From the NCBI GenBank assembly GCA_964600345.1, contig CAZRKA010000024.1:1-25302 (forward strand): a stretch of DNA of 25,302 nt. Direction: 5' to 3'. A program made the position numbers and the translations under genes. Source of the stretch: JABMMZ01 sp964600345. Lineage in GTDB: Bacteria; Bacteroidota; Bacteroidia; NS11-12g; UBA955. Positions 6,738-15,069 of this stretch are shown in pieces. Position 1 is the stretch's first letter. The number at the start of each line of letters is the position of its first letter. The notes beneath the pieces were generated by a model that had not been told where the DNA came from, ran no database searches, and saw only the letters and a list, made by a program, of their open reading frames with translations.

Positions 6738-8270
6738 TCAGTCGATATTGAAGCTGGCAGACAAAACAATATTGCTTGCCCTTACATTGTTGGTTACTGC
6801 ATAAGATACACCGGTTTTAAGAGTATATGGCACGGAGTAGTCGGCATAACCGCTGTTGACATAAGCAAAATCGAAGGCGTATTTTTTAGATTTAATACCG
6901 AATCCAAAAGTATAGATGTTGTTCACCAGATTCTGAGTATAAGGCACAGAACCAGATTTATATGCAGACGGGTAGCGTGCGTAACCTGCCCTTATCCGGT
7001 ATTGTTCCTGTATCAATTCACCACCAAGCCGCAGATTTACCACACCTGGATTAAGTATCTTTTTAATGTTCAGATTTTCGTCCGTAAACTGGTAATCTTT
7101 AGCATCGAGATTGCCCTGGGTGTAATTTACGGTTTCGAGATCCAGTGAAATAAATCCAAAATTCTTGTTGACCAGTCCGGCGCTGAATACATTTCTGCCG
7201 GGCACAGTTACCTTGTATTTATATACAGTGGCATCGGTTGATTCGGTACCGCTTTTTCTCAGATCTCCGAACTGATCTCTGGCATTGTAATCGAATTTGG
7301 AGGTAATGGTATAGCTGTATGAGTCAGTCAGATTAAAAACAGTCGGAGAATGGTAAGAATAACCAAGGCGTATGTACTCATTAGGAGCCAGATTGACTCC
7401 AATTTTCGCATTCAGACCTATACCGCTGGTGCGCAGGTACTGATCCAGTTTTACGTATTCGATATCCCGCGCCTGAGTCAGCGGCTTTTTATCGGTCTCA
7501 GTAAAACTGTTGTTTTCGATGTATCTCACACTTTTAGCACCTATTGCGATACCAACCAGAAGTATGTGTTTATAGTTACCGGCCAGACTGATGTTGTAGT
7601 CGTTAAGGGCTCCACGGGTCAGAATACTGCCTTTTTGATTCACGTTTATAGCGGGATTTTTTCCGTATGCAGAAATATAGGCAGGTGTATTGCTGGACGT
7701 ATCCTTGTCTATCACCCAGGCATTGTAAGCCAGATGCTCAAGAGTATACTGCGAAAAATTATCGGGAATATCATTGGTTGCTGATGCCCTTTCAGCCCAG
7801 TTTTGCGTGATACTGCTGTTTTTGTTATCGGCATTGAAAATACTTCTTTTATGAAAATTATTCAGTCTGTTGACATTAAAGCCGAACACAAAGTTTACAA
7901 AACCCGTTGGATTTTTATTTTCAAAATCTTCTGCAGGAATATTGACTATAAAACCAAGATTCGGAATATTAAAATTGAATTTGTTGTCGCTCAATTCCTG
8001 ACCGATAAAGCTGGTCCTTGTCCGCGCATTGTAAAAGCTTGTACTAAGATTGAAGCTGCTCGATCTGAATCTTGCCAGTCCTGCGGGATTTATTCCTGCA
8101 CAGGAAGGGTCGGCTCCAATGGATCCGAAAGCACCCGCCAGTCCGTATGAACGCGCTGTACTTCCAAGATTCTGAAAAGAATATCTGATGACATCGGCTT
8201 CATTCTGGGCAGCGAGCTTTAAGAAAGGCATAAAGCCTGTTATCAGCACACACAAAAATAAACGCAGCAT
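6738..8270 (-). CDS. OmpP1/FadL-like outer-membrane beta-barrel protein
   Basis: This 510-residue protein begins with a signal peptide (MLRLFLCVLITGFMPFLKLAAQ, cleavage near residue 21). Next comes a region typical of FadL-like proteins in Bacteroidota: VIRYSFQNLGSTARSYGLAG, then GADPSCAGINPAGLARF. The rest consists of alternating amphipathic strands rich in aromatic residues and Tyr/Asn/Ser, for example EYIRLGYSYHSPTVF and YRIRAGYARYPSAYKSG, fitting a transmembrane barrel. The family imports hydrophobic compounds such as long-chain fatty acids; the substrate here cannot be read from sequence. It starts 17 nt after the stop of the upstream lipoprotein gene, so the two probably form one transcript and may act together at the outer membrane. 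Downstream is the purM promoter. Confidence 0.82.
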   Translation of the reverse strand: MLRLFLCVLITGFMPFLKLAAQNEADVIRYSFQNLGSTARSYGLAGAFGSIGADPSCAGINPAGLARFRSSSFNLSTSFYNARTRTSFIGQELSDNKFNFNIPNLGFIVNIPAEDFENKNPTGFVNFVFGFNVNRLNNFHKRSIFNADNKNSSITQNWAERASATNDIPDNFSQYTLEHLAYNAWVIDKDTSSNTPAYISAYGKNPAINVNQKGSILTRGALNDYNISLAGNYKHILLVGIAIGAKSVRYIENNSFTETDKKPLTQARDIEYVKLDQYLRTSGIGLNAKIGVNLAPNEYIRLGYSYHSPTVFNLTDSYSYTITSKFDYNARDQFGDLRKSGTESTDATVYKYKVTVPGRNVFSAGLVNKNFGFISLDLETVNYTQGNLDAKDYQFTDENLNIKKILNPGVVNLRLGGELIQEQYRIRAGYARYPSAYKSGSVPYTQNLVNNIYTFGFGIKSKKYAFDFAYVNSGYADYSVPYTLKTGVSYAVTNNVRASNIVLSASFNID

Positions 8271-8287
8271 ATAATTAGAAAGGTAAT

Positions 8288-9205
8288 TTATCTTCTTCTA
8301 GTACTTCCTCCGCTTCCGGACGATCCGCGGTCGCTGTTGCCACCCGAAGAACCACTGCTGCCCGAAGAACCGCTGCTACCCGAAGAACCACTTCCCGAAG
8401 AACCACTGCTTCCGGAACTGCCACCCCGGTCGCTGTTTCCACCGCCGTACCAGCTGCTGCCACTGCCGCTGTTGCCGCTGCTTCCCGAAGTTGAAGAGTT
8501 TTGCGGTTGTGTAGTGCTTGTATTGGAGGAGGGTTGGTTGTTCGAACTGCCGGTGCGTCGTGCATAACCGGTGTTTGAAGAGGATCCTCCTCCATTATTA
8601 TTGTTGTAATCGTTGTTATAATTATTGTAATAATAATTGCGGTAATAAGGATTGTAATACCCATATCCGAATCCATACCCATAAGAACAAGGGTTATAGA
8701 AGTAAGGATTGAAAATATAACTGGGGCAATAACCATTCATCCACGAATTTCCCCAGCCATAAGAAAAGAACGGATCGTAATACGGCATATTGTAACCGTA
8801 ATAGGGAGAAAAAGGGCTGTTGAAACCGCTCAAATAGCCAAATCTCGGATCTACAAAAGCCAGACCCATTGTCCATCCGCTGTAAGGATTGTAAGAAACG
8901 GTCGGCACAAGCTGAGGCTGGTAATTGCTGTAATTAAACCTTTGTGATGTGCCGAAATGCCTTAGTCTGTTTGAATACGAAGAAGTGTAATTTCCGGCAT
9001 TGCCCGGGGCAGCAAGCTGTTCATTCTGAACAGCCTGATTGCGTTTGTTAATATCTTGTTCCGACTCTTCGTCTGCTATTTTTCTGGTATCTGTTGGTGT
9101 AAAATAGACTTCATCGGTACGACCAACTAATGTGGATTTTTGCCTCTGCACTGAACAGGAGGCGAGAAGCATGGTCAGAATTGCAAGTGAGGCTAATTGT
9201 TTCAT
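8288..9205 (-). CDS. Low-complexity lipoprotein, Tyr/Asn-rich centre and Ser/Gly-repeat tail
   Basis: This 305-residue protein has a strong lipobox, LLASC with Cys17. Residues 20-100 are of ordinary composition (VGRTDEVYFTPTDTRKIADEE, then a polar region). Residues about 100-200 are extremely rich in Tyr, Asn, Phe, Gly and Pro (SPYYGYNMPYYDPFFSYGWG, GYGFGYGYYNPYYRNYYYNN). Residues about 205-305 are almost only Ser, Gly, Asn and Thr, with SGSS repeats, ending in TRRR. Similar Bacteroidota lipoproteins, sometimes labelled vitellogenin-like, have no assigned function. The composition resembles adhesive or glue-like secreted proteins, which is analogy only. It is the first gene of a unit with the FadL-like gene. 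Its promoter at 9263-9270 faces that of proS. The underlying DNA has tandem repeats (8343-8415). Confidence 0.88.
   Translation of the reverse strand: MKQLASLAILTMLLASCSVQRQKSTLVGRTDEVYFTPTDTRKIADEESEQDINKRNQAVQNEQLAAPGNAGNYTSSYSNRLRHFGTSQRFNYSNYQPQLVPTVSYNPYSGWTMGLAFVDPRFGYLSGFNSPFSPYYGYNMPYYDPFFSYGWGNSWMNGYCPSYIFNPYFYNPCSYGYGFGYGYYNPYYRNYYYNNYNNDYNNNNGGGSSSNTGYARRTGSSNNQPSSNTSTTQPQNSSTSGSSGNSGSGSSWYGGGNSDRGGSSGSSGSSGSGSSGSSGSSGSSGSSGGNSDRGSSGSGGSTRRR
8343..8415 (-). repeat. Short tandem repeat coding for Ser/Gly repeats
   Basis: On the plus strand, CCCGAAGAACC begins at 8343, 8361, 8379 and 8394, giving units of 18, 18 and 15 nt. On the minus strand these encode the GSSGSSGS-type tail of the lipoprotein. 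Whole-codon units mean that slippage would change length without frameshift. It is too short, and lacks non-repeated spacers, to be a CRISPR array. Confidence 0.8.
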
Positions 9206-9245
9206 AAGGGTGTTAATTTTTTAGGTGCAATTGCATCGAAGTGAA

Positions 9246-9253
9246 TACCTTTG
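9246..9253 (+). promoter_or_regulatory. -7 box (TACCTTTG) for proS
   Basis: This is an 8/8 match to TAnnTTTG, 42 nt before ATG 9296, with TTAG at 9221-9224 as a possible -33 element (21-bp spacer). It overlaps a TTG at 9251 that opens the proS frame, which argues against that TTG as the start. Confidence 0.5.
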
Positions 9254-9262
9254 CACCTAAGT

Positions 9263-9270
9263 CAAAGGTA
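9263..9270 (-). promoter_or_regulatory. -7 box (TACCTTTG on minus strand) for the lipoprotein/FadL-like unit
   Basis: The plus strand reads CAAAGGTA, the complement of an 8/8 -7 match, 57 nt before the lipoprotein ATG at 9205. It faces the proS -7 box with a 9-nt gap, so the two predicted start points fall almost on the same bases and each transcript would cross the other's -7 box. No good -33 element is seen. Confidence 0.45.
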
Positions 9271-9295
9271 CAAAAAATATTCCAATCTGAAAAAT

Positions 9296-10768
9296 ATGGC
9301 GTTTGAGAAAGTAAAAAGAAGTGAGAATTACAGTGAATGGTATAATAATCTGGTAAAAAATGCAGATATGGCCGAGCATGCAGATGTAAAAGGGTGTATG
9401 GTTATCAAGCCATACGGATATGCCATCTGGGAAAAAATGCAGGCTCAGCTCGATAAAATGTTCAAGAAAACAGGACATGTCAATGCCTATTTTCCTTTAC
9501 TCATTCCCAAATCATTCTTTGAAAAGGAGGAAAAAAATGCAGAGGGATTTGCCAAAGAATGTGCTGTTGTAACGCATTACAGACTGAAGGTTGACGAAAA
9601 TCATAAAATAATCGTAGACGAAGATGCCAAACTTGAGGAAGAGCTGATCATCAGGCCAACCAGCGAAGCCATTATTTGGAATACTTATAAAGGCTGGATA
9701 CAAAGTTACCGCGATTTGCCGATACTGATCAACCAGTGGGCCAATGTCATGCGCTGGGAAATGCGCACCAGACTTTTTCTGAGAACATCCGAGTTTCTGT
9801 GGCAGGAAGGGCACACCGCTCATGCCACATCGGATGAAGCAATTGCAGAAACAAAACAAATGCTGGAAGTATACGCAGATTTTGCCGAAAAGTTTCTGGC
9901 TGTTCCTGTCATCAAAGGTGTAAAGACAGCAAATGAGCGTTTTGCAGGTGCCGTTGAGACATATTGCATAGAAGGATTGATGCAGGACGGCAAAGCATTG
10001 CAGATGGGCACATCACACTTTCTGGGACAGAATTTTGCGAAAGCATTTGATGTTAAATTTCAAAGCAAGGAAGGCAAACTTGAGCACGTTTGGGCTACAA
10101 GCTGGGGTGTTTCAACCAGATTGATTGGGGCGCTCATTATGGCACACAGCGACGATGAAGGGCTTGTATTACCGCCCAGTCTTGCACCAATTCAGGTTGT
10201 AATTGTACCAATTTACAGAAGCGATGAGGAAAGGTCTAAGGTAGAAGCGGCTGCTAATGCCATCAAATCCAAACTTGAGGATTTAGATCTTTCAGTTAAA
10301 TTCGACAACAGGGATACTTTTAAACCGGGTTTCAAATTTGCAGAATGGGAGCTCAAAGGGGTGCCGTTGCGCATCGCCATTGGTCCGAGGGATGTTGAAA
10401 ACGGAACAGTTGAAATAGCCAGAAGGGATACAAAAGAGAAATCAGTACTTACCATAGATGGGATTGAGCACAAAATAAAAGAAATGCTCAATACCATTCA
10501 GGAGGCGATATACAACAGGGCCAGGGATTTCAGAGACAGCAATATTCATCAGGTTAACAGCTGGGAGGAATTCAGGGAAGTGCTCGATACCAAAGGTGGA
10601 TTTATTTCTGCCCACTGGGACGGCACCGGAGAAACCGAAGAGAAAATCAAGGAACTCACAAAGGCAACTATACGCTGTATTCCGTTGGAGAATAAACAGG
10701 AAAACGGTAAATGCATACTGACAGGCAATCCTTCAATTCAGAGGGTGCTGTTTGCCAAGGCGTATTAA
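9296..10768 (+). CDS. proS: Prolyl-tRNA synthetase, archaeal/eukaryotic type
   Basis: ProRS charges tRNA-Pro with proline in the cytoplasm. The frame opens at TTG 9251, but that codon lies in the -7 box, so ATG 9296 is chosen. This gives 490 residues starting MAFEKVKRSENYSEWYNNLV, a normal family N-terminus. Class II motifs are present: RPTSEAI (120-126), MRWEMRTRLFLRTSEFLWQEGHTAH (about 152-176, containing motif 2) and a motif 3 region with SWGVSTRLIGALIMAHSDDEGLVLPP. The anticodon-binding domain (from about residue 290) is followed by the extra C-terminal domain ending FAKAY, typical of the shorter archaeal/eukaryotic type without the bacterial editing insertion. Only two Cys remain in the C-terminal domain (RCIPLENKQENGKC), so a four-Cys zinc site is not evident. 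Confidence 0.97.
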   Translation: MAFEKVKRSENYSEWYNNLVKNADMAEHADVKGCMVIKPYGYAIWEKMQAQLDKMFKKTGHVNAYFPLLIPKSFFEKEEKNAEGFAKECAVVTHYRLKVDENHKIIVDEDAKLEEELIIRPTSEAIIWNTYKGWIQSYRDLPILINQWANVMRWEMRTRLFLRTSEFLWQEGHTAHATSDEAIAETKQMLEVYADFAEKFLAVPVIKGVKTANERFAGAVETYCIEGLMQDGKALQMGTSHFLGQNFAKAFDVKFQSKEGKLEHVWATSWGVSTRLIGALIMAHSDDEGLVLPPSLAPIQVVIVPIYRSDEERSKVEAAANAIKSKLEDLDLSVKFDNRDTFKPGFKFAEWELKGVPLRIAIGPRDVENGTVEIARRDTKEKSVLTIDGIEHKIKEMLNTIQEAIYNRARDFRDSNIHQVNSWEEFREVLDTKGGFISAHWDGTGETEEKIKELTKATIRCIPLENKQENGKCILTGNPSIQRVLFAKAY

Positions 10769-10909
10769 GAGAATTTTCCTTGCATCAAAAGTTTATTACC
10801 TTAAATATTCTGAGGGTTTACGGCCTATAACAGAAAGTATCTTTAAAGTATCACAAAAAGAAACTGCAGTTTAAGCCGCCGGAAAAAAGGATGATTAAAT
10901 AATCTTATC

Positions 10910-13042
10910 TTACTTTAAATCCTTCACACCCATGTTCCAAAGTGCAAAGGCAAATCTGTCTGCATATTCGGCAATTACCATGGCAGTTGGCTTTCCGGCA
11001 CCATGACCGGCTTTTGTTTCAATGCGGATCAGGGTGGGGTTTGGTCCGTCGTTGACAGACTGAAGGCGGGCTGCAAATTTGAATGAATGTGCAGGTACAA
11101 CCCTGTCGTCGTGGTCGCCGGTTGTTACCAGAGTTGCGGGATAACGGCTGCCTTTTCTCAGATTGTGGTAAGGAGAGTAGGAAAGCAGATAGTCCAGCAT
11201 TTCTCTTGAGTCGCCCGCAGTGCCATAATCGTAGGCCCATCCTGCACCTGCAGTGAATTTATGATAGCGCAACATATCCAGCACACCAACAGCAGGCATT
11301 GCAACGGCAAATAAGTCCGGTCTTTGAGTCATACAGGCTCCAACCAGCAAGCCTCCGTTAGATCCACCCGAGATACAGAGTTTAGAAGGACTTGTGTATT
11401 TTTCGCTTATCAGATATTCGGCCGCCGCAATAAAATCATTGAATACATTTTGTTTTTGCAATTTAGTGCCGGCGTCATGCCAGTGTTTTCCGTATTCTCC
11501 TCCTCCGCGCAGGTTGGGAACAGCATAGATACCACCTGCATCAAGCCAGGCAACCATTGCGGTGCTGAAAGAAGGTGTCAGACTGATATTGAATCCGCCA
11601 TAGCCATAAAGCATTGTTGGATTGTTTCCGTCATTTTTGATGCCCTTTTTATGTGTTATCATCATTGGTATTCTGGTGCCATCAGGTGTTTCATAAAACA
11701 CCTGTCTGGATTCGTAAAGCGAAGGGTCGAATTGTATTCCTGCTTTTTTATACAATTCTGATTTTCCGGTTTTGACATCAAATGAAAAAATGGCAGGCGG
11801 ATAAATATAGCTTGTAAACGAATAATAAAGAGTTGTTTCTTCCCATTTTCCGCCCAATCCGCCGGCACTTCCCTTACCTGGCAGCACGATTTCCTTTTCC
11901 ATATTGCCGTTGATGTCATATTGCAGCAACTGGGTACAGGCATCCTTGAGATAAGAGGCAAAGAATTTACCACCACCTGAGCTGACTGAAAGCGGCATTG
12001 TGCTTTCGGGAATCACGTTAACCCACTTATCCGGCGAAGGATTGATGATGTCTGCTTTAACAAGTCGCATATTGGGGGCATTCATATCGGTAAGTATGAA
12101 AAGCGTATTACCTTCGGTATGAATTATTTCGTTATTGTTGTCGAAATGCTTGACAATATTCACTATTCCGTTTTTATCGTCGCGCAGATCCTTAATGTAA
12201 AGTTCGTTGCCATTGGTTGAGGTTGCAGCTGTAATAATCAGAAAATTTTCGTCTTCACTGACTGTGCCGCCTATATATCTTCTGGGTGTTTCGCTGCCGC
12301 CGAATATCAGTTTGTCTTTAGATTGTTTATCACCCAGCTTGTGATAGTACAATTTGTGCTGATCGGTCATGGCAGAAAGTTCGCTTTTATTTTTTTTCTT
12401 GTCGTAACTGCTGTAGTAAAACCCGCTGTTACCTTTCCATGAAATTCCACTGAATTTGACATCAGTTAATGTATCTTCAATTACTTTTTTACTGGCTGCG
12501 TCCATCACGATAACCTTGCGCCAGTCGCTTCCTCCCTCGCTGATCTGAATGGCAAGCAGGCTGCCGTCTTTTGTAAAATCCACACCTGCCAGTGAAGTGG
12601 TGCCGTCTTTCGAAAATGTGTTGGGATCCAGAAATATTTCAGCCGGTTTGCTGCCCTCCTGACGATAAAGGACACTTTGATTCTGAAGGCCGTTGTTTTT
12701 GTAAAAATAGGTGTATTTTCCTTCCTTGAAAGGAGCAGAATAACGCTCGTAATTCCAGATTTTTTCGAGTTTCTTTCTCAGTGTTTCGCGATAGGGAATC
12801 TGATCCAGATAGGCATATGTTTCCTTGTTCTGTGCATTTATCCATTCCCTGGTTTTTGGATTGAGGTCGTCTTCAAGCCATCTGTATGGATCTTCGATTG
12901 TTTTTCCAAAATAAGTATCTGCTGCCTGAGTGGTTTCTGTGACAGGGTATTTTACAGGTCCTGTATTCATTTTGTCAGGCATGATAAAAGCATAAATACT
13001 GATTAGCAGTAAGAGTGCAGGAACAGAAAATTTTATTTTCAT
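10910..13042 (-). CDS. Secreted prolyl oligopeptidase (S9A)
   Basis: This serine peptidase cleaves short peptides after proline. The 710-residue protein begins with a hydrophobic leader (MKIKFSVPALLLLISIYAFI), so it is probably periplasmic or lipid-free secreted. The family N-terminus follows (YFGKTIEDPYRWLEDD, 44-59), then a seven-bladed propeller (about 80-430) and an alpha/beta-hydrolase domain. The catalytic triad is visible: Ser561 in GGSNGGLLVG, Asp645 or Asp646 in TGDHDDRVVP, and His680 in AGHGAGKP. Length matches the family (about 710). The start ATG 13042 gives the leader; a full promoter ends only 4 nt upstream. The gene is convergent with proS and downstream of an ABC exporter gene by about 90 nt. 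Confidence 0.96.
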   Translation of the reverse strand: MKIKFSVPALLLLISIYAFIMPDKMNTGPVKYPVTETTQAADTYFGKTIEDPYRWLEDDLNPKTREWINAQNKETYAYLDQIPYRETLRKKLEKIWNYERYSAPFKEGKYTYFYKNNGLQNQSVLYRQEGSKPAEIFLDPNTFSKDGTTSLAGVDFTKDGSLLAIQISEGGSDWRKVIVMDAASKKVIEDTLTDVKFSGISWKGNSGFYYSSYDKKKNKSELSAMTDQHKLYYHKLGDKQSKDKLIFGGSETPRRYIGGTVSEDENFLIITAATSTNGNELYIKDLRDDKNGIVNIVKHFDNNNEIIHTEGNTLFILTDMNAPNMRLVKADIINPSPDKWVNVIPESTMPLSVSSGGGKFFASYLKDACTQLLQYDINGNMEKEIVLPGKGSAGGLGGKWEETTLYYSFTSYIYPPAIFSFDVKTGKSELYKKAGIQFDPSLYESRQVFYETPDGTRIPMMITHKKGIKNDGNNPTMLYGYGGFNISLTPSFSTAMVAWLDAGGIYAVPNLRGGGEYGKHWHDAGTKLQKQNVFNDFIAAAEYLISEKYTSPSKLCISGGSNGGLLVGACMTQRPDLFAVAMPAVGVLDMLRYHKFTAGAGWAYDYGTAGDSREMLDYLLSYSPYHNLRKGSRYPATLVTTGDHDDRVVPAHSFKFAARLQSVNDGPNPTLIRIETKAGHGAGKPTAMVIAEYADRFAFALWNMGVKDLK

Positions 13043-13046
13043 ATTG

Positions 13047-13076
13047 CAAATTTATTTTTTTGTTTGACACATCAAA
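13047..13076 (-). promoter_or_regulatory. Promoter abutting the prolyl oligopeptidase start: TTTG-N18-TAAATTTG
   Basis: On the minus strand TTTG (13076-13073), an 18-bp spacer and TAAATTTG (13054-13047) form a complete consensus promoter whose -7 box ends 4 nt before ATG 13042. The predicted start is at or within two bases of the A of ATG. The same upstream TTTG is also part of a second possible -7 box, TATATTTG (13080-13073), which would give a leader of about 25 nt. Confidence 0.6.
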
Positions 13077-13131
13077 TATATCCTTGTTTGAATTCGATGA
13101 AATAACAGCTGAGCCGGATAATATTGTGAAA

Positions 13132-14880
13132 TTACCCATTCTTTTTTTCACCAATCTGCTGACGCCACATAGCGTAATAAAGACCTTTTTCGGCCAGCAG
13201 TTCTTCATGTTTTCCATGTTCTATAATTTTGCCCTGTTCAAGCACATAAATGCGGTTGGCATGCATGATGGTACTGAGTCTGTGGGCAATCAGGATGGTA
13301 ATGGCAGTTCTGTCCTGATTTATCTTTTTGATAGTTTGGGTTATTTCATCTTCGGTCAGACTGTCAAGCGCAGAGGTGGCTTCATCAAATACAAGCAATC
13401 CCGGTTTGCGCAAGAGAGCCCTTGCAATTGAAAGTCTCTGTTTTTCACCACCGCTAACTTTCACCCCTCCTTCACCTATCAAAGTATCGATTCCTTTATC
13501 GGCGCGGCGAAGCAGGTTTTGGCAACTGGCTTTTTCGAGAGCCCCCATTATATCTTCGTCGCTTGCTCCGGGTTTTACAAATAGCAGATTCTCTTTGATA
13601 GAACCCGAAAACAACTGGGTATCCTGAGTTACGAAACCGATACGTTCACGCAATTCGTCAAGATCAATTTCTTTCGAATCAATTCCTTCGTATAGTATAC
13701 TTCCGGTCTGAGCCTGATACAAACCTACAAGCAATTTTACCAGGGTGGTTTTACCCGAGCCGGAGGGGCCGACAAAGGCTATTGTTTCGCCTTTTTCAAC
13801 TTTAAAACTGACATCCGTAAGTGCAGGGGTGACGGCACTCTGGTGTTTAAAAGACACATTGCGGAATTCGAAATGCTCCAGACCTTTCAGCACATGTGGT
13901 TTGGCCGGTTTGTAATCAATGGGCGTATCAATCAGTTTTTTAAAATTATCCAGTGAAACTTCAGCTTCGCGGTGTATCAGGATGATATTTCCCAATTCCT
14001 GCAATGGACTGAACAGGAAAAAAGAGTAAAACAGAAAAGTAAAATACTGTCCTGCCGTCAGTGTCTGATTAAATATAAGGTACAGCAATACGACTATCAT
14101 GACGCTTCGGGTAAACTGAACCGTGGTGCCCTGAAGGAAGTTGAGACTGCGGATATATTTCACTTTTTTAAGCTCAAAACCGAGTATTTTAAAGGTTGTT
14201 TTGTTCAGCCTTTCAATTTCCTGATTGGCAAGTCCAAGACTTTTTACCAATTCTATATTTCTCAGACTTTCGGTTGTGCTTCCGGCAAGGGCCGTTGTTT
14301 CACCTACAATCTTTTTCTGCATCACCTTTATTTTTTTGCTGAGCAAGGAACTGATGAGGCCAATAACAATGATAGAACCCAGATAAACCAGAGCTACCTT
14401 AAAGCTGACACTGATGGTGAATATCATCACGAAAACGATACCTACCAGCGAGGTAAAAAGTATTCCTACAAAGGCAGAAATCAGTTTTTCAGAATCTGTT
14501 CTGACTTTTTCGAGTATGGAAAGTGTTTCGCCGCTTCGCTGATCTTCGAATACCTGATAAGGCAGTTCGAGCGAGTGTTTAAGTCCGTCAGAAAAAATCT
14601 GTGCTCCGAGTTTCTGCACGATTACATTAGTGTAATAATCCTGGAAATTCTTTGCAATTCTGGAGACCATGGTAACGCCGATAGACAGACCTACCAGATA
14701 TAATGCGTGAGAAATGTATTCTTCCCTGGAGAGATCCTTTTGACGGTTGATTACCTCGTCTACAATTCTGCCTGTGATTTGCGGGTCAAGTAAAGAAAAC
14801 GACTGATTTATTGCGGCAAGGAAAAGTGCAAGTAATAGTATGGGCCATTGTCTTTTAAGATATTTAAACAGTATACTCAT
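13132..14880 (-). CDS. ABC exporter, fused membrane and ATPase domains
   Basis: This 582-residue half-transporter would work as a homodimer in the inner membrane, exporting lipids, peptides or drugs. Residues 1-300 hold the membrane domain with about six hydrophobic segments (first at 12-30; others near 58-75, 136-156, 163-180, 257-275, 278-298). The ATPase domain follows, with Walker A GPSGSGKTT (371-379), Q-loop VTQDTQLFSGSIKENL, signature VSGGEKQR (475-482), Walker B LLVFDE (495-500) and switch His in LIAHRLSTI (533). All catalytic residues are intact. The layout is MsbA-like, but the substrate cannot be assigned. It reads toward the peptidase gene about 90 nt away. I see no -7 box in the gap upstream. 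Confidence 0.95.
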   Translation of the reverse strand: MSILFKYLKRQWPILLLALFLAAINQSFSLLDPQITGRIVDEVINRQKDLSREEYISHALYLVGLSIGVTMVSRIAKNFQDYYTNVIVQKLGAQIFSDGLKHSLELPYQVFEDQRSGETLSILEKVRTDSEKLISAFVGILFTSLVGIVFVMIFTISVSFKVALVYLGSIIVIGLISSLLSKKIKVMQKKIVGETTALAGSTTESLRNIELVKSLGLANQEIERLNKTTFKILGFELKKVKYIRSLNFLQGTTVQFTRSVMIVVLLYLIFNQTLTAGQYFTFLFYSFFLFSPLQELGNIILIHREAEVSLDNFKKLIDTPIDYKPAKPHVLKGLEHFEFRNVSFKHQSAVTPALTDVSFKVEKGETIAFVGPSGSGKTTLVKLLVGLYQAQTGSILYEGIDSKEIDLDELRERIGFVTQDTQLFSGSIKENLLFVKPGASDEDIMGALEKASCQNLLRRADKGIDTLIGEGGVKVSGGEKQRLSIARALLRKPGLLVFDEATSALDSLTEDEITQTIKKINQDRTAITILIAHRLSTIMHANRIYVLEQGKIIEHGKHEELLAEKGLYYAMWRQQIGEKKNG

Positions 14881-15069
14881 AAAAGCAGTTGCGAAATAAG
14901 TTAATCTATTTCAGATTTTTACGAATTAATTCCTTAATCCGTATAAGCGTTATTTATAAACCTTTTTACAGCCGGTATTTCATAACTTATAATCTTACGT
15001 GTTAATGACTGATAATTGGAAACAGATAGAGCAGAAAAGATTTATACCTGCTTTAAAATGCACTAAGCT

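Larger units (their letters stand above)
9221..9270. repeat. Nested inverted repeats between the lipoprotein gene and proS
   Basis: Three symmetric elements overlap. TTAGGTGCAA (9221-9230) is the perfect reverse complement of TTGCACCTAA (9251-9260). TACCTTTG (9246-9253) is the perfect reverse complement of CAAAGGTA (9263-9270). TGCAATTGCA (9226-9235) is itself a perfect palindrome. The second pair coincides with two facing -7 boxes. The first pair could form a hairpin at the 5' end of the leftward transcript or serve as an operator. Confidence 0.75.

Noticed and set aside
8343..8415. Regular repeats as a CRISPR array
   Set aside because: Units are 15-18 nt, contiguous and in coding frame, with no unique spacers and no cas genes.
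8337..8567. Proline-rich plus-strand ORF with LLPEEP repeats
   Set aside because: It is the antisense reading of the Ser/Gly repeat, with no promoter or plausible leader.
8275..8736. 153-residue minus-strand ORF rich in Ile/Thr then Ala/Val
   Set aside because: It is a second frame of the repetitive lipoprotein gene; its odd composition follows from the Asn/Tyr and Ser/Gly codons of the real frame.
9251..9295. proS starting at TTG 9251
   Set aside because: The TTG lies inside the -7 box, and ProRS proteins normally begin near the MAFEKVKRSE sequence at ATG 9296.
10861..10872. Perfect palindrome AAACTGCAGTTT between proS and the peptidase gene as a terminator
   Set aside because: It has no room for a loop in a useful stem and no adjacent T-run on either strand.
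13972..14703. 243-residue plus-strand ORF antisense to the ABC exporter
   Set aside because: The opposite frame is a complete ABC exporter with all motifs; the antisense frame has low-complexity composition and no promoter.
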